A DNA stretch of 64,000 bases from JAGNRR01 sp965230665 (GCA_965230665.1 CBDDLM010000005.1:25667-89666); one strand, 5' to 3'; shown: positions 54,111 to 61,775, counted from the first letter of the stretch. Notes: generated by a model from the letters alone, not told the origin. Program-made: numbers and translations.

Positions 54111-55030
54111 TAACCTAATTTGTTGCTGAGGGTCGATAATAGCTCAGCAAGTTCCTTATCTTTCATTGTTGAGAAGTCAGTTTGAATGATACCCTTTTCT
54201 TTAAAGTAATTAAGCAATACTAAAATATCGTCTTTAACGACTGATAATCGTTTAACATTTGATTTAATACCTTTAGGAGTATTATGTTCATGATTAGTAT
54301 CAGTTGATTTCGTTTCAACTTTTATTTCATTTAACTTCTTTCCTCGTTCATTATCTTTTGCCGGAGCTCCATAACTAGAAATAGCCGATCTTAATCCAAT
54401 TTTTGCATGATGCACATCTTCCTGAATATTTTTAGGTAAACTTAACAATTTAATTCTTTCTGAAACCCAGGAAGTACTTTTTTTCATTTCCTTAGCCAAC
54501 ATAGTCATTGAATAATTTTCATTGTCTTTTTTGTGACTATCAAAGATCAGCTTACAAAAACGTGCTTCTTCTAAAGGTGTATTAGCTTGTGCAGTATCAT
54601 TTAATGCAAATTGTCTTAAATAATGATTGCCCCATGATTTAAACTCACCAACCTTTGCTGTTATTTTTTTCCAACGCGAATCATCGGGATACTTTGAGTT
54701 TAATAAGGATACAGCTCTATATCGTCTCTCACCATCCTGAAGAATTATTCTATTGCCTAACTTAACAACCTTGATAGTTTCTTCAATATCATTTTCATAA
54801 ATGTCATCTGCAAGACTTTCAATTTCTTCAAATAATATTCGACCTTGTTCTATCACCTCTATTTCATCAATGTAAAACCTCTGAACATTTTCATCATTTC
54901 TATCTGCAGTTATTTGCTCTAAAACATTTTCCGTAACTGTTTTGCTTTCAGTTACATCTTTATTTTTGATTTCTTGTTGTTGACTGCGCTCTCTCTTTTT
55001 CTTTGCAGCAAGCTCTTTCAATCGACTCAT
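54110..55030 (-). CDS. parB: ParB partition protein
   Basis: A 306-residue protein with a charged N-terminus (MSRLKELAAKKKRERSQQQE), a ParB/Srx-type nuclease domain with RIILQDGERRYRAVSLL (about residues 110-126), a helix-turn-helix region (SMTMLAKEMKKSTSWVSERI) and a C-terminal dimerisation region. It partners the ParA gene just upstream (four-base overlap) and shares one base with the next gene. I infer that it binds the palindrome of the 58171-59300 array and the site upstream of parA. Confidence 0.9.
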   Translation of the reverse strand: MSRLKELAAKKKRERSQQQEIKNKDVTESKTVTENVLEQITADRNDENVQRFYIDEIEVIEQGRILFEEIESLADDIYENDIEETIKVVKLGNRIILQDGERRYRAVSLLNSKYPDDSRWKKITAKVGEFKSWGNHYLRQFALNDTAQANTPLEEARFCKLIFDSHKKDNENYSMTMLAKEMKKSTSWVSERIKLLSLPKNIQEDVHHAKIGLRSAISSYGAPAKDNERGKKLNEIKVETKSTDTNHEHNTPKGIKSNVKRLSVVKDDILVLLNYFKEKGIIQTDFSTMKDKELAELLSTLSNKLG

Positions 55031-55824
55031 TTTCCAACTCCCAATACATCTTTCAATTCATTAAATAACCCCTGGTAAGCAATTGAGGCTTTACATTTAG
55101 GATCATGTTGAACAACTGGCTTCCTCAATAACGCAGCCTCTTCTATTGCTGTAGCTCTTGGAATAATATTTTCAGCAACATAACCCTCAAAATAATCTTT
55201 AACATCTGCAATATTGCTCAGTGTCGCATTAGTATTTTGAATCACATTTGCAAAGAAAACAGCCTTGAAGTCAATCGGCTCTCTACCAAAACGATATTGG
55301 TTTAACTCACTTATGATCTCTTCCATTTCAGGAATTTCGTTAGTTGACAACGCACTGGCATTTAACGGCATCACCACATAATCACAAGCATTTAAAACGG
55401 ATGTAAAGAGTCGGCCACGATAACCAGGCGTATCAATCCAAACAATATCATAATCATTAATAACGGGATCATCTTGAAGATTACGACTAAGCTCCAACTC
55501 ACCCATTGTTTTCTGTCGAATGTAATCATCTGTTGATATTAAATCTGGGCCAGCTGGCACTATATCCAAATTGTCCCTTATGGTAAGCACCACATCACTT
55601 ATCGAAGCAAGATCATCCTTCCCTTTAGGAGGCCTTATCAGCATGGAGCTAAACCCTTGGAAGTCTTCTACTCCTGAGAGGTAAGTTGCATGAGCTTGGG
55701 GATCATAATCCAGGATAAGTGTCTTGAAACCTTGTTGAGCAGATACACTTGCCAAGTTAGCCACTGATGTGCTCTTGGCAACACCGCCCTTCCCGTTCAT
55801 GATTGCGACTTTATTTTTTTTCAT
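55027..55824 (-). CDS. parA: ParA partition ATPase
   Basis: A 265-residue deviant Walker ATPase with MNGKGGVAKSTSVANLAS (about 9-26), switch ILDYDPQAHATYLSG and DIVWIDTPGYRGRLF. It lacks the long N-terminal DNA-binding domain of F SopA/P1 ParA, so autoregulation probably relies on ParB. A copy of the centromere palindrome ends about 27 bases before its start codon. Confidence 0.92.
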   Translation of the reverse strand: MKKNKVAIMNGKGGVAKSTSVANLASVSAQQGFKTLILDYDPQAHATYLSGVEDFQGFSSMLIRPPKGKDDLASISDVVLTIRDNLDIVPAGPDLISTDDYIRQKTMGELELSRNLQDDPVINDYDIVWIDTPGYRGRLFTSVLNACDYVVMPLNASALSTNEIPEMEEIISELNQYRFGREPIDFKAVFFANVIQNTNATLSNIADVKDYFEGYVAENIIPRATAIEEAALLRKPVVQHDPKCKASIAYQGLFNELKDVLGVGK

Positions 55825-55835
55825 TTTTTAGCCTC

Positions 55836-56531
55836 TCAGAATTTAAAAGTGTTTGCATTGCAAACGCTTGGTATTTTTGCAGCTTTATGTGGTTGACTCC
55901 AAACTTGCTTATAACCTTTCCACACATTCATCTTTTGACGAATTTGAGCCGTTGTGTAATGTCCTGCATCAGCCTCAACAACAACCATATCACCCTCAGC
56001 ATCAGTGAATATTGCATCGGGCAAAGCTGACTCTGATGCAAAGTGATGAAGACTGGTTTTGGCATTATGGTTAAAGCTTGGGACAGTAGCATTAAAAAGT
56101 TTGTACTCACTATCACCAAAGTCATTTACAGTTAAGAAAGTATCAGGACGCTCTAATGCAAAGTAAGTCTTACTCACCAGCAACTCATGATACGACTGCC
56201 TATTTACGCCACATGATGGAAGACGCCCGCCAAATGAACGAGCTATGGAATCAGATGAAAAACGATAATAAGCAAGTCTCCTTTCATTAGGTATTACAGA
56301 ATACTCTTTCTTTAAAATTCCGTATTCACACAATTTATCGAGACGTCGTGTAGAATCAGACTTATTGGACAAATAATGATATTGATTAGCCACATCTTCA
56401 TCAATCAAATGAACTTTTGACAAATCTTTTAGAAAGGATCTGTCCGCATCAGATAAACGAAACTTAAACTTGGATTCAAGTTTTGCCTGCAATCTTCCAG
56501 TTCTGATATTGCCTATTGCTTTTCTTTTCAT
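55836..56531 (-). CDS. Second replication-relaxation-like protein with PD-(D/E)xK-like core
   Basis: About 231 residues from the ATG at 56531 (the frame extends to a GTG at 56549). The N-terminal winged helix (LSDADRSFLKDLSKVHLIDE, DSTRRLDKLCEYGILKKEY) precedes a core with ESALPDAIFTDAEGDMVVVE followed by ADAGHYT. The D...E-x-D pattern is that of Replic_Relax/MOBC proteins with a restriction-endonuclease-like fold, so this is the better relaxase candidate. The codons for its last residues (VCNANT) encode the 15-bp centromere palindrome, so coding sequence and operator overlap. An inverted repeat lies over its promoter. Confidence 0.6.
   Translation of the reverse strand: MKRKAIGNIRTGRLQAKLESKFKFRLSDADRSFLKDLSKVHLIDEDVANQYHYLSNKSDSTRRLDKLCEYGILKKEYSVIPNERRLAYYRFSSDSIARSFGGRLPSCGVNRQSYHELLVSKTYFALERPDTFLTVNDFGDSEYKLFNATVPSFNHNAKTSLHHFASESALPDAIFTDAEGDMVVVEADAGHYTTAQIRQKMNVWKGYKQVWSQPHKAAKIPSVCNANTFKF
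55851..55865. promoter_or_regulatory. Centromere-type palindrome upstream of parA
   Basis: GTTTGCATTGCAAAC, identical to the array core. It sits 27-41 bases before the parA ATG and inside the 3' end of the preceding gene. A ParB operator or spreading site that represses parAB is the likely function. Confidence 0.65.
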
Positions 56532-56541
56532 ATTTATTTTA

Positions 56542-56570
56542 TAGAACACACTTTAATGTTCTATATTATA
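56542..56570 (-). promoter_or_regulatory. Promoter with inverted-repeat operator for the 55836-56531 gene
   Basis: TAGAACA and TGTTCTA arms (56542-56563) flank 8 bases directly downstream of a TATAAT (minus strand, 56565-56570), so a bound dimer would cover the transcription start. The gene product has a winged helix and may regulate itself. Confidence 0.45.
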
Positions 56571-56737
56571 CACTATTCATAGTTCTGTCAAAACTATTTC
56601 GAGATGTCCACACAAATATATCACACATTGATCACCCAATGCGAGATTGAAGTCACATTTCTAATTACTAATATAAATCGCTCTTGATGAAGGTTAAGCA
56701 CATCCCTACCCGATTAAAGATTAAAATTCCCAGGAGT

Positions 56738-56752
56738 GTTTGCAATGCAAAG
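56738..56752. promoter_or_regulatory. Single centromere-type site, inverted
   Basis: GTTTGCAATGCAAAG with CCAGGAGT in front equals the reverse complement of an array unit over 22 of 23 bases, so it is an outlying repeat unit, not chance. It lies just downstream of the 56780-58072 gene. Confidence 0.6.
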
Positions 56753-56779
56753 ATAAATCCATTTGTATTAAGAATTAAC

Positions 56780-58072
56780 TTACACTTTTTTTACAGTATC
56801 ACTTTCTTCATCATAAATATGGTCTTTTACTTCCTTATTTAGTGTTTGTTTTTCTTCATTATTAAGCCATAAATCATTGTTATCGAAATTCGGCAAGATA
56901 AAGTTTTTGATAGTAACCAGTGGATTATATTCAGGTTTAGATTTATATATTTTGCAGCTTTGATACAATTTAAAAATGAAATGATTATCCTTTACATGTT
57001 CATCTATAGGTCGATGAAAACACCAATTATTTTCAAATTTCTTAGAGAAACCATCCCTTCGTATTCTTCCTCCACTCAAAAACTGTATATTCTGAATAAA
57101 ACATTTATTAAATGACGAATCTATTATAGTGGTAGGTTGAGTTTGACCTCTTTTTACAAATCTAAATTTAAATTCGAGGCTATCTAAGACACAGGTATCA
57201 AAATGAGTGTTGATAAATTGTGTATCAAGAAATTGAGCACCTTTTAGATTTGTATGAAAATAATTTACATTTTCAAGGAGCATAAAATTAAAGCATGTTT
57301 TAGATAAATCATAGTAGTTTTCTTCTCTATCAATCAGATAAGAGTTAATTTCATCGTTTCTTCTTATTTTTTCTAGTGTTTGCAATGCAAAATTAATATC
57401 TGGACATGAAATTGATAAGAACTCTCTGACCTTATTAAAGTCGACTTCAGGCTCATTATTTAAAAAAGTACGTAATTTTCGAAAATAAAAACTATATAGT
57501 TTTTCATTCTCATAATACTTAGGAGAGCCAGCATGGTTCGCGTCGTATTTCCCATCCATAATCTCTTCTATTGATTTCCATGCACTATTCATTTCATTTT
57601 GTTTTGCTTTATATGGATGCTCTTTTATAAAAGTACAAATAATGTTTATTATTGAAATTAACCTATTATCATCATTACTTTTAATTTTTAATGACTCATT
57701 ATCGGAAAAGTCACTTAATGCTTGTAATCCACCTATTCTTTCATAAAGATGTTCGCTTGATAACAGCTTTACAGACTTTTCTAACAATCCTGCTTCATGT
57801 GAATTTCTGGAGATTTGCTCTTGTTTTCTAGAAGTTTCTTCTTGTTTATTTGCAATCACACCTCTCCAAATGGCTATGCACAATGCAAAATATCCTGTCA
57901 AAATCAATGCAGCATTTCTAAATTGATCTGATGCTTTACAAACATACAATAAAAAAGAAATTACCATCAAACCAACTATGAAAATAATAATTAGATTAGT
58001 TTTATTACTTAAAAATTCTGCAGTTTTGTTAAATAAACATTCTAATATCTTATGACGCATTATCTCACCCAT
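56780..58072 (-). CDS. Membrane protein with pentapeptide-like C-terminal part (about 430 aa)
   Basis: Two N-terminal membrane segments (NLIIIFIVGLMVISFLLYVC, AALILTGYFALCIAIWRGVI) precede a cytoplasmic helix (KQEETSRKQEQISRNSHEAG), a helical region with YERIGGLQALSDFSDNES, and a stretch with irregular pentapeptide-type repeats (FMLLENVNYFHTNLKGAQFL, TQFINTHFDTCVLDSLEF). This layout is common in unknown membrane proteins of mobile elements. The start is uncertain: ATG codons at 58072 and 58060 follow a TTG at 58084. A further palindrome (GTTTGCAATGCAAAA, 57378-57392) is inside the gene. Confidence 0.55.
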   Translation of the reverse strand: MGEIMRHKILECLFNKTAEFLSNKTNLIIIFIVGLMVISFLLYVCKASDQFRNAALILTGYFALCIAIWRGVIANKQEETSRKQEQISRNSHEAGLLEKSVKLLSSEHLYERIGGLQALSDFSDNESLKIKSNDDNRLISIINIICTFIKEHPYKAKQNEMNSAWKSIEEIMDGKYDANHAGSPKYYENEKLYSFYFRKLRTFLNNEPEVDFNKVREFLSISCPDINFALQTLEKIRRNDEINSYLIDREENYYDLSKTCFNFMLLENVNYFHTNLKGAQFLDTQFINTHFDTCVLDSLEFKFRFVKRGQTQPTTIIDSSFNKCFIQNIQFLSGGRIRRDGFSKKFENNWCFHRPIDEHVKDNHFIFKLYQSCKIYKSKPEYNPLVTIKNFILPNFDNNDLWLNNEEKQTLNKEVKDHIYDEESDTVKKV

Positions 58073-58170
58073 ATAACGGCTCAATTTGCCTTTCTAAGCC
58101 CACTTTAGCATAAAGACGTATCCAAGCATCAAATTACAATCTAAAAGCTTAGAAGTCAAATTTAAGGCTT

Positions 58171-59300
58171 AACCATGTTTGCATTGCAAACACTCTTGGG
58201 TAATAAAACCAATCCTAACCGTTTGCATTGCAAACACTCTTGGGTAATAAAACCAATCCTAACCGTTTGCATTGCAAACACTCTTGGATAATAAAACCAA
58301 TCCTAACCGTTTGCATTGCAAACACTCTTGGATAATAAAACCAATCCTAACCGTTTGCATTGCAAACACTCTTGGATAATAAAACCAATCCTAACCGTTT
58401 GCATTGCAAACACTCCTGGATAATAAAACCAATCCCAACCGTTTGCATTGCAAACACTCCTGGATAATAAAACCAATCCCAACCGTTTGCATTGCAAACA
58501 CTCCTGGATAATAAAACCAATCCTAACCGTTTGCATTGCAAACACTCCTGGATAATAAAACCAATCCCAACCGTTTGCATTGCAAACACTCCTGGATAAT
58601 AAAACCAATCCCAACCGTTTGCATTGCAAACACTCCTGGATAATAAAACCAATCCCAACCGTTTGCATTGCAAACACTCCTGGATAATAAAACCAATCCC
58701 AACCGTTTGCATTGCAAACACTCCTGGATAATAAAACCAATCCCAACCGTTTGCATTGCAAACACTCCTGGATAATAAAACCAATCCCAACCGTTTGCAT
58801 TGCAAACACTCCTGGATAATAAAACCAATCCCAACCGTTTGCATTGCAAACACTCCTGGATAATAAAACCAATCCCAACCGTTTGCATTGCAAACACTCC
58901 TGGATAATAAAACCAATCCTAACCGTTTGCATTGCAAACACTCCTGGATAATAAAACCAATCCCAACCGTTTGCATTGCAAACACTCCTGGATAATAAAA
59001 CCAATCCCAACCGTTTGCATTGCAAACACTCCTGGATAATAAAACCAATCCCAACCGTTTGCATTGCAAACACTCCTGGATAATAAAACCAATCCCAACC
59101 GTTTGCATTGCAAACACTCCTGGATAATAAAACCAATCCCAACCGTTTGCATTGCAAACACTCCTGGATAATAAAACCAATCCCAACCGTTTGCATTGCA
59201 AACACTCCTGGATAATAAAACCAATCCCAACCGTTTGCATTGCAAACACTCCTGGATAATAAAACCAATCCCAACCGTTTGCATTGCAAACACTCCTGGG
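58171..59300. repeat. Centromere-like array: 26 copies of a 44-bp repeat
   Basis: Each unit has GTTTGCATTGCAAAC (7-bp arms, one central base) followed by ACTCCTGGATAATAAAACC and AATCCCAACC. The palindrome starts at 58177 and recurs every 44 bases, with no insertion or deletion, up to 59277, giving 26 copies. The first units carry CTCTTGGGTAAT or CTCTTGGATAAT and CCTAACC variants, while most later ones are identical. F plasmid sopC has twelve 43-bp repeats of similar design. With parAB 3 kb away I read it as the partition site. Long open frames through it are by-products of the repeat. Confidence 0.85.
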
Positions 59301-59340
59301 AATTATATTTTTAACAGGGTAGGGGGGGCAGGCAAAATTA

Positions 59341-59403
59341 CCCACAATGATGGAAAACGCTTCGCCTTTTTTAGGCTCCACGTTTACTCACAATGTGGAT
59401 AAT
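59341..59403. repeat. Copy 2 of the 60-65 bp repeat, with a DnaA box
   Basis: CCCACAATGATGGAAAAC at the start and TTTACTCACAATGTGGATAA at the end, a diverged direct copy of 16331-16395. TGTGGATAA at 59394-59402 is a perfect DnaA box on the minus strand (TTATCCACA). Together with the AT-rich stretch at 59641-59740 this makes the region a candidate origin. Confidence 0.5.
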
Positions 59404-59438
59404 TTAAAACCTCATCCATCCTTAAGCTCTATCTAATA

Positions 59439-59619
59439 CCCCTCCCTTAGAAGGGAGGGGATAGGGGAGGGATAACTGATTTTTTCCCGAAGGGAACGAC
59501 CCGTGAGTACAGACAGCGTTTACGCGTTAGCAAAGCTAACTGTCTTACGCAGCGGCTTTTTTGCAAAGAATACTTAGTGAGGAACGAACTTAGTATTCAT
59601 CAAAAACGCGGGCGTTCCC
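59439..59619. other. Highly structured non-coding element
   Basis: CCCCTCCCTT/AAGGGAGGGG (59439-59460) is a perfect 10-bp stem. Then GGGAACG+CCCG (59492-59503) pairs with CGGG+CGTTCCC (59609-59619) and encloses two inner hairpins: GTTAGC/GCTAAC within AGACAG/CTGTCT (59511-59545) and GAATACTTAGT/ACTTAGTATTC (59568-59598). This three-way fold suggests a structured RNA or a transfer or replication origin. No gene is present. Confidence 0.5.
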
Positions 59620-59754
59620 GTTGAAAAAGAGGTTATTAAAATAGTCTTATATTGCTGATTTTATTATTTTTAATAGAAAATAAATAATAATTAGAAATAT
59701 ACTATAAGTACATTCTTGTACTTATATCATTTAAATAACCTCTTTTGATGTAAA

Positions 59755-59785
59755 AACAGACCGTTTGCAATGCAAACGGTCTGTT
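59755..59785. promoter_or_regulatory. Extended 31-bp perfect palindrome around the centromere core
   Basis: The arms AACAGACCGTTTGCA and TGCAAACGGTCTGTT are perfect 15-bp complements around a single A. The core is the same as in the array. On the minus strand it is followed by TTTTTAC, so it may also work as a terminator. It lies about 110 bases upstream of the Rrf2-like gene. A second hairpin (CCGCAAT/ATTGCGG) follows at 59793-59830. Confidence 0.6.
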
Positions 59786-59869
59786 CAATATTAAATCACG
59801 CCGTAAGGCCGCAATTCATTGCGGTGATTTAATGTGTTAAAATCTAGAAAAAATTAAACCATTTATACA

Positions 59870-59883
59870 AAGGAGTCATGTAA
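59870..59883 (+). promoter_or_regulatory. Shine-Dalgarno with minimal start-stop codon pair
   Basis: AAGGAG is followed two bases later by ATGTAA (59878-59883), a start codon directly followed by a stop. The real regulator gene begins 14 bases further on at 59898 with no strong ribosome site of its own, so ribosomes may reinitiate from the minimal frame. Confidence 0.4.
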
Positions 59884-59897
59884 AAATAGGTTCATTA

Positions 59898-60278
59898 ATG
59901 ATTTTAACTAAACGTCTTATTATTGCTCTAGATATTCTCTTTTACATTCATTCAAAAACGAATGAAGGAGGGCATCTGACATCACACGAAATTGCAAATC
60001 ATTTTCAAATATCATACTCCTATGTAAAGCAATTAATGACCAAAGCTTCTAAATCAGGATTAATTCATAGCAATGTTGCTAGGAAAGGAGGGTATACATT
60101 TAGTGAAAAAGCACTTCAAATGGACTTATATGAAATATTTTCTTCGCTATCAATGAACGATTATTTTCTATATGAAGATGATATTAAGGTATCTAAACAA
60201 ACATCAAGGCTATTAAAATCAACAAAAAAAGACTTTATCAGTTTATTAAAAACTATGAAAATGAAAGATTTTTTTTAA
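59898..60278 (+). CDS. Rrf2-family winged-helix regulator
   Basis: A 126-residue protein with an Rrf2-like wHTH: KRLIIALDILFYIHSKTNEG, LTSHEIANHFQISYSYVKQL and SGLIHSNVARKGGYTFSEKA. The C-terminal part lacks the three cysteines of IscR/NsrR-type members, so no iron-sulfur cluster is expected. It sits between two copies of the centromere-type palindrome (59755-59785 and 60281-60295) and could itself be the protein that binds them, an alternative to ParB. Confidence 0.7.
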   Translation: MILTKRLIIALDILFYIHSKTNEGGHLTSHEIANHFQISYSYVKQLMTKASKSGLIHSNVARKGGYTFSEKALQMDLYEIFSSLSMNDYFLYEDDIKVSKQTSRLLKSTKKDFISLLKTMKMKDFF

Positions 60279-60280
60279 CC

Positions 60281-60295
60281 GTTTGCATTGCAAAC
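60281..60295. promoter_or_regulatory. Centromere-type palindrome after the Rrf2-like gene
   Basis: AACCGTTTGCATTGCAAACAC matches the array unit at its core and both flanks (palindrome at 60281-60295). It starts two bases after the stop codon. Confidence 0.65.
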
Positions 60296-60412
60296 ACTTT
60301 GATAACAAAAGCACGCGCCTATCACTTTAACGATCAAAAAATTTCTCTGTAAAACACTATTTCCAATAATACTTAACTTAGTCTGGAGACGCCCAACAAT
60401 GTTAAATTATAT

Positions 60413-60441
60413 TTGACGTATATATTCACATCGCATATATT
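60413..60441 (+). promoter_or_regulatory. Strong sigma70-type promoter
   Basis: TTGACG (60413-60418) and TATATT (60436-60441) are separated by exactly 17 bases, each one mismatch from consensus. No open reading frame follows before the terminator at 60501. Confidence 0.7.
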
Positions 60442-60447
60442 GTCGAT

Positions 60448-60525
60448 AACTACTTACCCTTAGTAGGCGCTATTTAGTTAGCTAACTTACATAGGGAGAA
60501 AAAACCGTCTTCTAGGCGGTTTTTT
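60448..60525 (+). ncRNA. Candidate small RNA of about 78 nt
   Basis: Transcription from the promoter at 60413-60441 should start near 60448 and end at a hairpin AACCGTC/GGCGGTT with flanking A and T runs (60501-60525). The body includes TTAGTTAGCTAA, a self-complementary stretch, and no convincing coding frame. It resembles a plasmid regulatory RNA. The rest of the 60296-60757 gap shows nothing else. Confidence 0.55.
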
Positions 60526-60757
60526 CATTTCTAGTAATAAAAAAGGCTACAATTTTGAAAACTACGGTATATATTGATTGTTACAGCCATTACTATAGTT
60601 TACTTAAAGGCTCATCATATAAGTGGCTTAATTTAAAAAAGTTATCACAGAACAAGAACCTACTACCCAAGTTATAGTTATGAAATATTATTGCCAATTA
60701 ATACGAAAAATGTGAATTCACATTTTTTTGATGAATTGATATTAATTGACAAAGAGG

Positions 60758-60955
60758 CTAGGGGTTATTTTGAATCCTATTAGACTGTGCAATCTCAACA
60801 TAAGTATTCAGTCGAGTCTCCAAAACAATTACCCTTTCATGTATATGTTCCACTCGGTTTTTTAGCTCTTTATTCGTCTCTTTAAGCCCATCTACAGCAT
60901 CAGTTAACTTAACAACGTCTTTTAAAACACCTATAAAATCTTTACCTATACCCAC
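60758..60955 (-). CDS. Small coiled-coil protein paired with an AbrB-like antitoxin
   Basis: About 65 residues from a GTG at 60955 with AGGTGG five bases upstream; the frame extends to a TTG at 60976 inside the upstream gene. It is almost entirely one amphipathic helix (LKDVVKLTDAVDGLKETNKE, LKNRVEHIHERVIVLETRLN). No toxin family recognised. Tight coupling to the AbrB-like gene suggests a two-gene unit. Confidence 0.5.
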   Translation of the reverse strand: MGIGKDFIGVLKDVVKLTDAVDGLKETNKELKNRVEHIHERVIVLETRLNTYVEIAQSNRIQNNP

Positions 60956-60956
60956 T

Positions 60957-61274
60957 TTAGCCACCTTTTGCGTCAAGCTTTTTTATTAATGTTTTAGTTT
61001 CTTCATTGGTTCTGATCACATCATTTATTGTGCTTTTAAGTTTTTCTTTTAAATATGCTACTAACTCTTTTGCTTCAGGCTCTTCACTTAATAATCTATC
61101 AAAAAGCTCTTCTTCTGTTTTTTCTGGCAATTCAATAACAATACACCCTTTTGAAGCTTTGATATTAACTTCTGTGTCATTAGCTGAATTAATACCTGCC
61201 GCTGCAAGTATTTTTGCTGAAATACGCACAGCAGAACTATTACCCCATTTTTGAATTTTGCTTGTTGCAAACAT
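60957..61274 (-). CDS. MazE/AbrB-type antitoxin-like protein with long helical tail
   Basis: A 105-residue protein starting KIQKWGNSSAVRISAKILAA, the MazE-type DNA-binding hairpin, then NIKASKGCIVIELPEKTEEE and a long charged helix (LLSEEPEAKELVAYLKEKLK). An inverted repeat 67 bases upstream is a likely operator. The downstream partner is a small coiled-coil protein, not a known toxin. Confidence 0.7.
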   Translation of the reverse strand: MFATSKIQKWGNSSAVRISAKILAAAGINSANDTEVNIKASKGCIVIELPEKTEEELFDRLLSEEPEAKELVAYLKEKLKSTINDVIRTNEETKTLIKKLDAKGG

Positions 61275-61340
61275 GATATCACCTATAAAAATATTAATGC
61301 CTGTAATTATGGTAATTCATAATTTATTGCGTGTCAACAA

Positions 61341-61374
61341 ATGTATATACATTATTATACATGTGTATATACAT
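61341..61374. promoter_or_regulatory. Operator-like inverted repeat of the 60957-61274 gene
   Basis: ATGTATATAC and GTATATACAT are perfect 10-bp arms separated by 14 bases, upstream of the AbrB-like gene, in a promoter-like AT-rich setting. Confidence 0.55.
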
Positions 61375-61399
61375 ATTTATTGCGTAATAATTGATCAAA

Positions 61400-61449
61400 T
61401 GGGAGCTAAACCTACCATCAAGTTGTTAAGTGAGAGTTGAACCTGTTAC
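61400..61449. repeat. Outlying pair of the 62573-63079 repeat motif
   Basis: TGGGAGCTAAACCTACCAT (61400-61418) and TGAGAGTTGAACCTGTTAC (61431-61449) with their surroundings match the start of the large array near 62556-62625, so the segment was duplicated around the mazEF pair. It runs into the last codons of mazF. Confidence 0.6.
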
Positions 61450-61775
61450 TTAATGATAATCATTACCATTTTAGTCACTTCTTCTGATAATTCCTCAGAG
61501 ACCTTTTCAATTAATTTCACATTTCTTTCTGAATAATCCAATGATTTTACTTGATGCACCAGTATAGAGCCTTCTGTTTGAAGCTCTTCTGGTAATATTA
61601 TTTCCAGCTTCATTTTTCTTGGGGTACTGGTTATTGGGGCCGTTATAGCAAAGCCTGTGTGCTCATTAAAAATTTTCCGTGAAATAATAAAAGCGGGCCT
61701 ACGCTTCATTATTTCCTTACCAGCACTTGGATCGAAATCCAATGTAACAATATCACCTTTATCGGGTATATACAT
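61446..61775 (-). CDS. mazF: MazF/PemK-family mRNA interferase toxin
   Basis: A 109-residue toxin: MYIPDKGDIVTLDFDPSAGK, EIMKRRPAFIISRKIFNEHT, FAITAPITSTPRKMKLEIIL, GSILVHQVKSLDYSERN and LIEKVSEELSEEV match MazF/ChpB in order, with the conserved active-site Arg in KRRPA and Thr in PITST. It shares one base with the antitoxin stop (TAATG). Confidence 0.92.
   Translation of the reverse strand: MYIPDKGDIVTLDFDPSAGKEIMKRRPAFIISRKIFNEHTGFAITAPITSTPRKMKLEIILPEELQTEGSILVHQVKSLDYSERNVKLIEKVSEELSEEVTKMVMIIIK

Noticed and set aside
55803..56030. Plus-strand 75-codon frame over the parA upstream region
   Set aside because: It is antisense to the second replication-relaxation gene and the parA start, with no supporting features.
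58171..59300. CRISPR array
   Set aside because: The units are identical through repeat and spacer positions, with a strict 44-bp period. There are no unique spacers and no cas genes.
58303..59381. Long minus-strand open frames made of repeated VCNANGWDWFYYPGV-type peptides
   Set aside because: They only exist because the 44-bp repeat lacks stop codons in these frames and cycles through all three frames. No ribosome site or non-repeat part supports translation.
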